Below, piece by piece: positions 18,501 to 28,700 of a stretch of DNA of 64,000 nucleotides; positions within the stretch are counted from its first letter, which is position 1; each line of letters begins with the position of its first letter. Source of the stretch: Mesorhabditis belari (Eukaryota; Nematoda; Chromadorea; Rhabditida; Rhabditidae); NCBI GenBank assembly GCA_958450365.1, contig CAUEEP010000930.1, positions 1-64,000 of the forward strand, written 5' to 3'. The notes below the pieces were generated by a model. It did no database searches, had not been told where the DNA came from, and worked only from the letters and a program-made list of their open reading frames with translations. Both the position numbers and the translations under genes were made by a program.

Positions 18501-19422
18501 TCTAGCTTGACCAGCTTCATAGCTTGGTCCTTTAACATCCTTTAATTTGCTTTATCCTATAAGGTCCTTTAACTACCTATTGGGTTGGGGAGAATGAGTC
18601 GGCGCCGAAAATCAAAGAAATTTCTAAAACTTATAGCAGACTTTGTTTTCTATTTCTAGCTTTCTTTTTACTTCAGGCTCTTTAAATGCTCTTTGAAGAT
18701 TGTATTCAAATTTGGTTCATAGCTAGTACTAAGAATGATTACTAAAATGTACTCGTATCAATACTCTATCAGTACTCGTATCAATCAATCAAAGAAAGAA
18801 AAACAAGAATTTATTTAGGAAGAAAACGAGCAGAGACGCGAATATCAAGAGCGATTGGATCAAATGGAAAGAGTTTGTTGAAAAATCTCGATGAATCTCT
18901 AAAAATCTTTAGGAGCAAAGAGAGCGCCAACTTTGGAATGAGCGACAACAGCAGACACAAGACCAAGTGAGAAACTTGTTTTAATAGTATTTCAATTTAA
19001 AGGCTCAGGTAGATCTTGTTTCCAGGTTTAAAAATATCCTTTCCTATTAGGATGAGCTTTTGGCTAGGACGTTTTAAACCCAAGTTTTCTGACCTAAACT
19101 AGACCAAAGTAGAGCTTGACTTTCAATTTTTCGACAAGAAGTTGTTTGCGAAAACTTTCAGAAGTTTTTGACTTGACTTGGCTCATAGGTTGTTTTCTAA
19201 AAGATGTCAATCTGTCAACTTTAAAGTGATCTACCATAAGCTTTCTCTCAAGCTTTATTTGATCAAAGATCACTGCTTATAGTCATTGAAAGAGGCTTTT
19301 TTTAGCAACGACGCGTCCTCGAGAATCAGCCTACTCATGAGGATCCCGAGCCAAACGGGGCTCGCCCCATTTCTCAAGTTGTCTACTTTGGATATAGAAT
19401 CTTGCATTCGTTGGGATTTTAA
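9506..19422 (+). CDS. GBP/atlastin-type large GTPase, gene A (25 exons, 768 aa)
   Basis: Dynamin-superfamily GTPase predicted to bind GTP and oligomerise on membranes. Exons: 9506-9529, 9608-9712, 9833-9948, 10436-10538, 10607-10711, 12072-12134, 13566-13634, 13874-14009, 14272-14393, 14526-14582, 14956-15027, 15110-15193, 15315-15392, 15432-15536, 16043-16139, 16250-16320, 16515-16622, 16701-16790, 16835-16939, 17231-17396, 17463-17559, 18342-18450, 18819-18872, 18913-18966, 19306-19422. Frame is kept throughout. P-loop GKSRQGKT at residues 51-58, switch I Thr97 (HTRGI), DTQG at 123-126, RD at 179-180. A helical middle domain follows, then a Glu/Arg/Gln-rich coiled coil from about 571 and a tail ending RILHSLGF. 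No membrane anchor and no CaaX box. The ATG lies 12 bases after a TTTTACAG acceptor, suggesting trans-splicing. Exon 2's acceptor (CTTAAG) is weak. Introns carry many mobile elements. GBP rather than atlastin is favoured by the lack of transmembrane hairpins and the coiled-coil tail. Confidence 0.82.
10137..10410. repeat. Intronic minisatellite, about 30-bp unit (GGTTACGGTAGCTG...GGCTTTAAGCA)
   Basis: About nine diverged copies in intron 3 of gene A. A shorter set of about five copies occupies the same intron of gene B (26380-26525), so copy number changed after duplication. No coding. Confidence 0.85.
11235..11412. repeat. Intronic 12-bp minisatellite (CAAGATCTTGGT / CAAGCTCCTGCT)
   Basis: About fourteen 12-mers in intron 5 of gene A, each nearly self-complementary (AAGATCTT). 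Open frames on both strands come from the 12-base period. Gene B has no such array here; it has an ACTTTTATAT-type repeat instead. Confidence 0.85.
12161..12382. mobile_element. MITE family with ACTATTAGAGAG ends, copy a
   Basis: About 220 bp with inverted ends: left CCGTTTTCTCTCTAATAGTA, right TACTATTAGAGAGAATACGG. It lies in intron 6 of gene A. The same family is at 28065-28288 (+), and in inverted orientation at about 15555-15768, 30690-30895, 31490-31730 and 39842-40082. The copy at 37296-37542 (+) marks the 5' break of gene C. No transposase. Confidence 0.85.
12443..13520 (-). mobile_element. Pogo/Tigger-like DNA transposon inserted in gene A intron 6
   Basis: Ends read CCGTAAATACTGTAATTGGA and its inverse with one mismatch. 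Flanks are ...ATAATC-TA and TA-GAGGTTTAG, while genes B and C carry the uninterrupted ATAATCTAGAGGTTTAG. This proves a TA target duplication and insertion after the paralogs split. Internal repeats of GGGGTACTATTAGAGG lie near both ends. At about 13190-13340 it carries a segment related to the MITE at 46326-46519. It contains a decayed CENP-B/Tigger-type transposase. Confidence 0.9.
12714..13289 (-). pseudogene. Tigger/pogo-type (CENPB-HTH + DDE) transposase fragment
   Basis: A 191-codon frame with a CENP-B-type helix-turn-helix segment (GWMESFLRRHQLS...) followed by the first catalytic Asp block (ACDETAVWLD). It is far shorter than the several-hundred-residue family norm. The second and third catalytic acids are missing or out of frame (a further overlapping frame extends to 12656), so the element is not autonomous. 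Confidence 0.75.
14143..14250. repeat. Intronic minisatellite, about 26-bp unit (GCATTCTAGCTAGATACAGCTGT)
   Basis: Four units in intron 8 of gene A. Matching arrays are at 29500-29605 (gene B) and about 38740-38790 (gene C) with different copy number. Confidence 0.85.
14642..14901. mobile_element. 260-bp MITE with pogo-like ends (CCGTAAATACTGTAATAGTA)
   Basis: Perfect terminal inverted repeats of at least 30 bp running into CCCC/GGGG. Genes B and C have the empty site TTTTACATATA. The flanks fit either a CATA duplication or TA plus two extra bases. A central palindrome (GGTATCAAAAAATAGC / GCTATTTTTTGATACC) is at about 14752-14797. It lies in intron 10 of gene A and shares its end sequence with the element at 12443. 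Confidence 0.9.
15555..15768. mobile_element. ACTATTAGAGAG MITE, inverted copy b (gene A intron 14)
   Basis: Reverse-oriented copy of the MITE at 12161 with a damaged left end. It occupies the same intron position as copies in genes B (30690-30895) and C (39842-40082), so this insertion predates the gene duplications. Confidence 0.8.
16380..16490. repeat. Intronic GAAA/GGAA purine tract
   Basis: AAAG/GAAG/GGAAG simple repeat in intron 16 of gene A. The equivalent tract is pure (AAAG)n at 32341-32432 in gene B and short at 40684-40712 in gene C. Confidence 0.85.
17689..18137. mobile_element. Mariner-type MITE, right end lost (gene A intron 21)
   Basis: Left TIR TTGGTGAATTGAAAACTG and the internal fold-back blocks match the MITE at 25019-25546. 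The final 70 bp and the right TIR are missing. At the matching intron position gene B has an unrelated repeat (33645-33850) and gene C has another mariner end (41861). Confidence 0.8.
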
Positions 19423-20836
19423 AAATTTTACTGATTATGTACCACTTGATTAGTATTCACTTGAGGTTAAAATGTGTCAACTTTCAACTAATCCCTTCTC
19501 TAAAACGTGACAACTTTTGTAACTAACTTTGTAACTGTGACCTTGCTTCTACCGTCATATCTAGCCCCGTAACCTTGCCTCTATCGGAATCTTCTCTTTA
19601 CAGTCTCTAACTACCATAACCTTGTCTCTACCGTAATCTCGCTTCTATCGTACTCTCTACGCTCCTGAATTTCAATTAAAGATCACCTGAGCATGAAATA
19701 TTATCATTGTTAATATTGCCATTGTCCAGTTTTTTCACACTTTTCAACACTTTTCTTGATTCACTTTTGTAAAAACCTTTAATTTGAAAATCAGCTCCAT
19801 TCCATTTTCGGAATATTCAGCTGTGATCAATTTTTCGTATTTGGTTTTGAAAAGTTATACAAAAGTTTTATTGGGTTAAAAATTATAGAAAAGATTTCTC
19901 AAATATAACGTTTTAGGTTCTCAAACATATGAGGATTTCTGAAGCTGATGTTGAGCTGGATTTTGACCTTGATGCCCAAGTGGGCCATGTTGAAATGAGA
20001 CATTCTTAAAATCTCTTCTGTTTTTGCTTCAATTTTTCTCAAAACCTAATGATGACGTACAGATCTTTGAAAATTCTCATCCAAATATTCCATCAATGAC
20101 GGATGGAATTGAATCGACAACCGATGGGCGACTTTGTAGACAAAATCTTGCATCTCCTCGAAACACAAATCGTTCCTCTGAAAGCGTACTGTAGATTATT
20201 GAATGCTGAATGCTAAACCGTGCCCCACGGCTACCGTAGGCCCCCACATGCCATTTTTCGCCGGCATTTCAGCCTAATACTTGCCCACTTTACCGTCGTC
20301 TAACGTGAATGTCGATTCCTAATTTGATCCAATTAAACTTGGTCTGATTTGGCGAGCATTCAAAGATCCGGTTACTTGGATACTAACGAGGCAAGACTAC
20401 GATAGTTTTCAAAAGTTTGCTTCAAAAGTTTCAAATTGACCCACTAACAGAAACTTTAGTAGAAAAGTTGACCCATTTTAGAAAGAACTTTAGTCCAAAC
20501 GAGCCGACCTCCAGCTCAAAGCATTAAACTTGAGTAACGTGAAAGTCATCAACTTTCAGTCCTTTTAATTTTCGTCTACACGATTCGGCTCAGCATCTCC
20601 CAACCTACCGGCACTTCCTTGAAGAACATCATCCACCCTTCTGCGAGACTCTGACCGAGCACATTCGTCAATTCTCCATAGTAGTCATTCTTCGCCAAAG
20701 CTTGAAGGAAAAACGTTCGTCTCGAGTTCGAGTTCTCGATTAGAATCTCCAAAGTGGAAAGATTCAAATTAGTGACTTTTTCGAAATCCTAAAACAAATA
20801 TTCAGTCAGATTGCTGAAGTTAACATAGTGTAAATA

Positions 20837-21897
20837 TTGGGTTGGTGAATTGAAAACTGCGGGATTTTAGTAAATTTATTCAACATAAAACCATAAATTC
20901 ATTCCAAATAGTTTCCATTATTCTTGACGACTTTTGCCCATTTTAAAGGCAATTTGCGGATTCCTCTTTCGTGGTAGGATTTTGTTTTTGAATCGAAAAA
21001 CTTTCAAAGCCAATTTTTGACTGCTTCTTTCGAATCGAAGTGTTCTCCCGCAAGCTCATTACTCATGGTCCGAAATAAATAGTAGTCAAAAGGGGTAAGG
21101 TCCGGACTGTATGAGGAATGTGCCAAAAGTTCCCAAACAAGGCTGTTTATTTTAGAGCGAGTCAGTTTTGCAACATGAAGGCGCGCGTTGTAGTGGAGGA
21201 GAACGATCTTTGACTTGAAGGGCCTATTCTTCTTTAGGGATTCATTCACCTTTCCCAACTGTTCGCTGTATTTGATTGCATTAAGGGTCGTCAATTCGAG
21301 GAAGGAAGGATTTTCTTTCGTATCGTGAGAGATGAGCGGCACTGATGAAGGTGCGCTGCCACTTCTGGGGGTCAGTGGGGTCATGGGGCACCCAAGTCCC
21401 AAGTTTCGATTTAAATCCAAGGGTATGAAGGTGATTTAGCACTGTAGCATGATCAACCCCTAACTCTTCTCCCAATTCACGCGATGATACCCGATGGTCG
21501 TTGGTAATGAGTTCGAGTAATTTGGAATCATCCAGTTGGGGTACCTGGGTTGATCAACCCCTAACTCTTCTCCCAGATCGAAACTTAGCAAACCATACTA
21601 CGTTCTTTCGGAAGGTGAGTCCTCCCCATATATCTTTTTAATATTAGCAGCTGCCAAGCCTGCACTGTGCTCTTGTAGGAACTCATGAAGCATGACATGA
21701 CGAATATTTCCCGGTGGCAGATTGTCGAGTGCAATAGAAGAAGTGAATAAAAATACCAAAAAATAAAAAGCTGGAAGCATAGTTTTTTCGCAATAATTAG
21801 AGGAAATGTTGAAGTAAACAAAGCCCCCTTTCAGCTGGTTCAATGCTGTTGTTTTTTATCTGCGAAATAGCCGGCAGTTTTCAATTCACCAACCCAA
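20837..21897 (-). mobile_element. Mariner element with both TIRs and TA flanks
   Basis: Both ends match the TTGGGTTGGTGAATTGAAAA repeat and are flanked by TA, length 1061 bp. This is the only member of the family in the window with recognisable transposase coding. It sits in an intron of the F-type remnant; gene F itself (58740-58819) has the empty intron. Confidence 0.92.
21004..21843 (-). pseudogene. Mariner transposase, internally deleted and frameshifted
   Basis: The N-terminal HTH region (IRHVMLHEFLQEHSAG, SPSERT) is at 21598-21843. The second HTH and linker (ELGVDHATVLNHL, WVPHDPTDPQKW) are at 21281-21475 in another frame. The C-terminal catalytic part (LLHYNARLHVA, HSSYSPDLTPFDYYLF) is at 21004-21300. 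The usual HDNARPH Asp is Tyr here (HYNARLH). The block carrying the first catalytic Asp is deleted. Inactive. Confidence 0.88.
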
Positions 21898-22174
21898 TAG
21901 AGCACAATGTACGCTTCAAAGTTTCCAACCTGCCGTTGTTGATGTGCGAATTCCCGTTGAACTACCTGGTAGTCGAGCTCTTTCCTCTGAAAATGAACAC
22001 AATATGGGAAGCATTTAGCGGTGAAACAGTTAAATTACTAGTGTATAAGATTCAGATTTGTAACTTTTCTCAACTCCTCTCCACCCACCATGTTCCATCC
22101 TCTTGGTTTTTCAGCTTTATTTTTAACAACATTTCATACAAGTTCTTCTTTCTGTTTTTAGATTTAACACTCAC

Positions 22175-22311
22175 TCGCAAAGACACGTGAAACCGGGCAA
22201 CGGAGTGCCAGTAGGGCTTTTAACTACATGCGTATCGAAGTAGCACGCCGGTTTCCAATAGATCATCCCCTGTACACAGTCTCGCCGCGTAGTGTTCAAT
22301 GGGAAAAGTTG
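22175..22311 (-). pseudogene. Duplicated single exon of the Ly6-like gene
   Basis: The 137-bp exon (4998-5134 in the original) is repeated with acceptor and donor intact and an open frame (QLFPLNTTRRDCVQG ... FTCLC). The neighbouring exons are not copied. It is orphaned between the F-type remnant and gene B. Confidence 0.75.
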
Positions 22312-23886
22312 CTGAGAAATCAAGCACAAAGTACCAGTGCATTGGGATGGAGAGCTGGAATTGGGAAAAAGTTTTCGGAGAGGGATTGAATGCTTTGCAA
22401 GCAATTGTTCTAACCACTGAGCTATGTGGTACCTTAAGTTGTCAAGAGAAAAAGGGAAAGACAAGGGAGAAGAAAGGAAGAAAGGAAGAAAGGAAGAAGG
22501 AAGAAAGGAAGAAAGGAAGAAGGAAGAAAGGAAGAAGGAAGAAAGGAAGAAGGAAAGAAACGCTAAGCTAAAGCCATGCCCCTCTTTATGTACTTTATGC
22601 TGAAATATTCTGTAAACGCATCCTTTCTAGCGAACAGAATTCTTCACTTTTCTTCAGGGCATTACTAAAAGAAGAAAGAATTCTAGTAGTATGTCAGAAA
22701 GGGTGCGTTTTCAAAGCACCAAAAAACTTACACAGGTTTTCCAACTGAATCGACTTGTAGAATGCATTTCACTGCTTTAATATGAAATTTTTTCCAACTT
22801 ATCAATAAAATTATTTAAATATTTAAATAAAATTTCATTAGAATTACAATAAAATACTAGAAATGCTTTAAAAATATTCTCTTTTCAATGCCAGATTACA
22901 GGTTTTCTCCAGCAATTACGTAAAATTGAAACAAATTTTTGAAGATTGACTTTTGAATTGATTGAAAACTTGAAAAAGGGCTAGAATTTTTTGAGATTTA
23001 GATTTATGATAATAAAAGTAAAAACTAAAGCTGAAATGAAAGCTGAAATGAAAGCTGAAATGAAAGCTGAAACTAAAGCTGAAACGAGAGCTGAAATGAA
23101 AGCTGAAATGAAAGCTTCTTCTTGTCAACGTTTCGGAATCCGCTTGTAGTCTAGATTCGTGTTTTTGAAGTTAAAACAGCTACACACTCCCTACACAATA
23201 CTGGAATTAGTAAACTACTGTATTCTATTGTTGATAAGCCTCTGAAGTACTATACTTGATCAATTCAATGCCCTAGAAGTCATGCGTTCATGAAATCCAA
23301 AGTTCAAAGCTTAAAGACAATAAAGCTGTAAATTTGACGCAGGTTTTTTGACGTTTGATAGTAATTGATGCTTTTAATTCTTTTTATACTTTTTATGCTT
23401 TTAATGACTAGTTTCTATTCTTAAATATCTATTCAACAATTTGTGAATATTATCGGGATTCAAATGCCAATTACTGAGTTTTTTCTGAATCGAAACCGAT
23501 TCTACAAAGATGAAGTAATGTTTAGAGACAATAAAAGTAATGAACAAAAGATTAGCATGAGCAAAAGATTGAAAGAATCAATTTGAAAACGAAAAGTGTC
23601 CCAGGATGGTCAAAAAGGTGATGAAAAGGATTATTAATGTTAAAGAATCAATTTGAAAACGAATAGTGTCCCAGGATGGTCAAAAGGCTAAAAAGCAAAA
23701 GGCCAGAATGGCCAAAACCCAAAAAGCAACCCTTTCACTTTCCAAATTATCAGTAATTCATTCAACACTTTCACTGACCTTTTTCTTCTCTTGAGACAAA
23801 ATTTGCATATTATTTAATTCTTAGAGTATGGCACAGTACCAATTTAATCCATAGGATATTGAAGAAAACCTAGAGCAAAACATAAG

Positions 23887-24362
23887 ACAGTAGAACATTC
23901 CAGTACAGTACAGTACAGTAGAAGATTTCAGTACAGTACAGTAGAACATTTCAGTACAGTACAGTACAGTACAGTAGAAGATTCCAGTACAGTACAGTAC
24001 AGTACAGTAGAACATTCCAGTACAGTACAGTACAGCACAGTAGAACATTCCAGTACAGTACAGTAGAACATTTCAGTACAGTACAGTACAGTAGAACATT
24101 CCAGTGCAGTACAGTACAGTACGGTAGAACACTCCAGTACAGTACAGTACAGTACGGTAGAACATTCCAGTACAGTACAGTGCAGTTGAAAATTCCAGTA
24201 CAGTACAGTACAGAAGAACATTCCAGTACAAATTGGTACAGTACAGTACGGTACAGTAGAACATTCCAGTACAGTACGGTACAGTAGAACATTCCAGTAC
24301 AGTACAGTACAATACAGTGCAGTAGAGCATTTCAGTACAGTACAGTAGAACATTCCAGTAGT
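23887..24362. repeat. TACAG-type array, copy in segmental duplication 2
   Basis: Same GAACATTCC-spaced CAGTA repeats as 6679-7232, but lacking the long pure pentamer core. Confidence 0.92.
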
Positions 24363-24814
24363 AATCTTAAAAAGCAAGCCCAACTTTTCTTGGTTTACTT
24401 TACCAAGCACTTACTTTACTTTACTTTACCAAAATATTTTGATCAAATTCGCAAAAGTTTGACACATCACTATTTTTGACTTTGAAAGAAAGTGATAACA
24501 CCTTTTTTCAGTCAGTTTTCTGTTTTTTTTTGTGGTTTATAGCCCTGAATCAAATATAATCTTATGCCAGAAAATTGGCCTGAACGTTTGCTTTTTAAAT
24601 AAATAAACTCTTTGATTCACTACGCAAATAACATTATCTATTCACTTTCAAAACTTTTTGATTCAGGAGTTGGCTTTAAACTGTCTCTTGGTAAACAGAC
24701 TTGCTGGAGCTTTTCTTATACTTACCTAATCCGTTTTCTAAAATTATTGTAAACTTGCTTTAATTTCTAATCCATCTACAATCTATCTTCTAATCTATCT
24801 AATCTAGTTTCGCT

Positions 24815-25018
24815 TAAAATTTGTGTGTTCTGTGTGTTCTTTGTGCGGCTGCGTAATTGCTCGTCGTCTGGCGCAGGGCTTTTACATAACCCCCTTCCCT
24901 CTACGTTCGCCTTTTATCTAAATTTGGTTCCTTATCTATCCAAAAAATCTGGCCGGCCTGCGAATCCTCAAATTGGGCATTGACTTCTCCTCAAATCAAG
25001 GCTAATCTCAATCTATCT
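24815..25018. other. Unassigned insertion before gene B
   Basis: About 200 bp with no match elsewhere in the window and slightly higher GC (CTGGCGCAGGGC, TGGCCGGCCTGCG). The equivalent place before gene A has only the 12-bp satellite. No open frame or inverted ends recognised. Confidence 0.35.
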
Positions 25019-25546
25019 AATAGGTGAATTGAAAACTGCGGGCTATTGTAATATGTGACAGTTTGAGCACTTTCTTCAAAAGAAACCCATTTTGGTGCCA
25101 ATGGAAAAGTTGTAGAGAATCAAAAATGAAGCTTATATCCAAATTTTCAGAACTATTCAAAAACTGGTTTTCAAGAAATGTCAAATGTTACGAATTTTCA
25201 CAAAACTTGCATTTTAAGCGAAACTACTAAGTGTATCTTTTTGGAAATTTGACTATAAGCCTAATTTTTGATTCTCTACAACTTTTCTATTGACACCACA
25301 ATGGGTTTTTTTTTTGAAGAAAGTGCTCAAACTGGGACATCTCCAGTCCTCCATTTTTGAGTCTCACACTTGTCTCACACACAAACCAAAACAAACCAAT
25401 TCCTACTACGAAAGAGCATTCCGCAAATTGTCTGTAAAATGGGCAGAAGTCGTCAATAATAATGGAAATTATTTCGAATGAATTCATGGTTTTATGTTCA
25501 ATAAATTTTAGTTCAAAGTCCCGCAGTTTTCAATTCACCAACCCAA
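25019..25546. mobile_element. Mariner-type MITE inside the 12-bp satellite remnant
   Basis: Right TIR complete with TA. The left TIR lacks its first bases. The fold-back internal blocks are present. It is inserted in CTATCTTCTAAT repeat DNA. Confidence 0.85.
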
Positions 25547-25746
25547 TATCTTCTAATCTATCTACTTTTAACAGTAGTTTTAGCTTTAACTTTTTAACAG
25601 TACATTAGCTTCAATGACATGTTTTAAAAAGCATACTTATGCAAACTTTTATTCCATATATTCATCTATTAAAGAATTTAAAGTCTTCACTCTTTTTAAG
25701 ACATTCAAATCTTAGACTTTCATCATCTTTTACAGAAAACAAAGAA

Positions 25747-28700
25747 ATGAGTGACAACATTGGTCGACAGGTATAACAAAACTCAAAATGAATTAAATAA
25801 TTGAGAAAATTGAGAAAATTGAATGAATGAAAGTAAAGAAAGAAATTCTTAAGGAAAAGCTCGAAATGCAGAGACTTTTCGATATTGGAGATGATGGGAG
25901 AACCGTTTTCGATCAACATCTTCTTAATTCGCTTTGCATTCAAATTGGAGAAAGACCGGTATACTGAATTCAAATTTACTGATTTTCAAATTCAATTCAA
26001 TGAGTCATTTTTCCATTCAAATGCTTTGATTTATGATTTGTTTTACGTTCAGGTATCCATCATTTCGACAGCTGGCAAATCTCGGCAGGGAAAAACCTTC
26101 TGGCTGAACGTTTTATTGAATGGACTGCAGAGGGGAAAAGCGAGATTCGATGATCATGAAACGATTGGGTGCATAGAGATTTTGATTTTGATTGATCATT
26201 TTCTATTAAAGCTAGATTTTGATTCATTTATTGTACAGTACTTGGAAACTTTTCCCTTACCGTAACCTTACAGGAGTAGGTAGACGTAGACGTAGACGTA
26301 GTAGACGCCTTCTGTGACTACCGTAACTCATAGTAACCTACAGTAACCGTAGTTGATTACATATGACTTGGAGATAGAGTTATACCGAGTTACGGTAGCT
26401 GGAGCTGGCTTTAAGCAGGCTATGGTAACTGAAACAAGCTTTAAGCAGGTTGTGGTAGCTAGAGCTGGCTTTAAGCAGGCTATGGTAACTGAAATAAGCC
26501 TTAAACCGGTTACGGTAGCTTTAAAAGCTAGCTGTAACGTTTACCGCACTTTTAGCGGACCCGGCTGTATCCAATTCAAAGCCGGCCTCACCCGACACAC
26601 TCGTGGCATAATGGTTTGGCCAAAAGTCTTCCATCGAAAAGACAAATCTGGGAAAAAGGTAAGCTATCGTAATCCGGCTGAAAGCCTACAGTAATCCCAT
26701 GAAATATAGCCATAAAAATTTCCCAGATAGCCGTCATTTTAATGGACACCCAAGGCACTTTTGACCTCAACGCCGAAATCGGAAATGCGGCTGTGATCTT
26801 TGCCATCTCGTTATTGATGTCCTCAGTGCAGGTTTGGTTACTGTAACGAGAATGTTGATAATTTTATGATATTCAGTTAAGATTCAGTTAGATTCAGTCA
26901 TTATTCAGTTATGATATTCAGTTATTAAAGAGAATTTATTCAGTCAAGGTTTTTAAACTTCTAAGTCGAAAAAGTCAAGAGCTTTTTCCGACACCGACTC
27001 TGATCCGACTCCGTTAAAGCCTACCCCAGCTACCGTAATCTTTATATCATAGTTTAAGCTATAGAAATTGTCAAGTTCTCTATCTATAGTTAGACAAGGA
27101 CTACAGTGATCTTTATAATCAATTTGGGTTACTGTAAAAGCTATTTGTTGAGCCAGTTTATGGTAGCGAAGTTACGGTAGACGGCAATCCGATATAAAAG
27201 AGTTTTATAGATTTTTATATACTTTTATATACTTTTATATACTTTTATCGACTTTTATAGACTTTTATTTACTTTTATTTACTTTTATAGACTTTTTATA
27301 GACTTTTATATACGCCTATATACTCTTTTATCTTCCATAAAACTTAAAATATTCAACTATTCAACTATTCGATTCAAATTCTAATTGTAAAAACATTTGC
27401 TTTAAAGCAAACTTTGTTTCTTCGTCAAGATTTTCAGCTAGTCACCTAATCAACCGAATATCTTCAAGAATTTGGATTTAAAATCGGATTTATTTAATCG
27501 AATTTATTGTATTTATTGTACATGTCGTAGCCGATTATGAATTAAATGATTTCGCTAGCGAAAATCATAATCGGCTACGACATATCAAATCGTATTTAAA
27601 AGAGCGATCGATCTTGAAATTTGATTTTTCAAAACTTTTCAACAACATTTGACAATTGCTAATACTTTCAAACACTGTTTTTGAGCAATAAACTGATAAC
27701 GAAAACCCTTTCTGCTTTATTTGTCATCAAAAAATATCTGATTAGAGTTTTTCTGGTGTCAGAAAAACTCGATAAATGCGAAGTTGCCTTTTTTGCCTTT
27801 TTTGAAGGGAGAATCATTTTGAGCAAATAAGTGATAGGGTTTTTTTCGAAAATAAAGCTTCTTAGTCGTTTTTGAAGGGAAAAAAATGTAGAAAGTGTAG
27901 AATTTTTTTCGAAATGGAAATAGTACAAGTTTTCAAATCTAGATTTTCAACACAAAAAGCCAAATCGATGCCCAGGATCTTGACGCGCTCAACACGTTCA
28001 TCACGTTTTGTCAAAAAGCTGACGAAAGAGTTGGACAGGTGAAAGCTTTTGAATTTCTTGACGACCTCTCTAATAGTAGTGCAAACCGCCGAGCTGAGTT
28101 GATGACTATTTTGGTTCAGTTACAGTTCCCAAGCTTTCACAGAAGCTCAACACCCTAATCCCCTGCAAGCTCACATCGTCAGCTACATTTTCCGACCCCA
28201 CATCGATAGGTCCTGATAAGCGGCTTTTGAGATTTCAAGGAATTTAGACAACGCTCACGGTGCACTACTATTAGAGAGAATACGGTAACTGATAATTAAG
28301 TACTGTAGTTAGTACTGTAGCTTGTTTAAAGCTTATATAATCTAGAGGTTTAGCAATGAAAGCAAATAGTTCCATAAAAAAATTCAGAACTTTCTGATAA
28401 TGGTGAGAGATGCGATCCGAACTGGACGCGACAACGAGTACATTGAAGAGTTGAAAGTAAAGTTTTTGCTAGTTTATCCAACTTAAGTAAACCTAGGTAG
28501 GCTAGCCCAGACTCCAAGCTTGGCTTTTGGTGGATCCAGACCTTGTCTGACTGCCTGGACCGGTCTTGTCCCGGAAAATTGTCTTTAGAATAACCCTGGA
28601 TCTTTAGAAGCTTTAGAATCTTTAAAATCATTAGAATTAGAATAATTATGACGTTTTCAGGCACAATCCCAGCAAGCACCCACATTGAGAACGCTACTCA

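Larger units (their letters stand above)
19899..21986 (-). pseudogene. Broken 3' part of an F-type GBP-like gene (three exons)
   Basis: Minus-strand exons match gene F: 21986-21930 (RKELDYQVVQREF), about 20788-20597 (LEILIENSNSRRTFFLQ, AEGWMMFF) and 20177-19899 (RNDLCFEEMQDF). The last exon has a CAG-to-TAG stop after VRHH. Upstream exons are absent; a mariner element sits in the intron between the first two. It converges on gene A, as F converges on E. Confidence 0.8.
22140..24790. repeat. Segmental duplication, copy 2 (of 4975-8555)
   Basis: Follows the order of the first copy closely, with a longer purine tract and a single TACAG array (23887-24362). It ends in a truncated remnant of the 12-bp satellite. 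It carries an exon of the Ly6-like gene without the rest of that gene. Otherwise no coding is seen. Confidence 0.85.
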
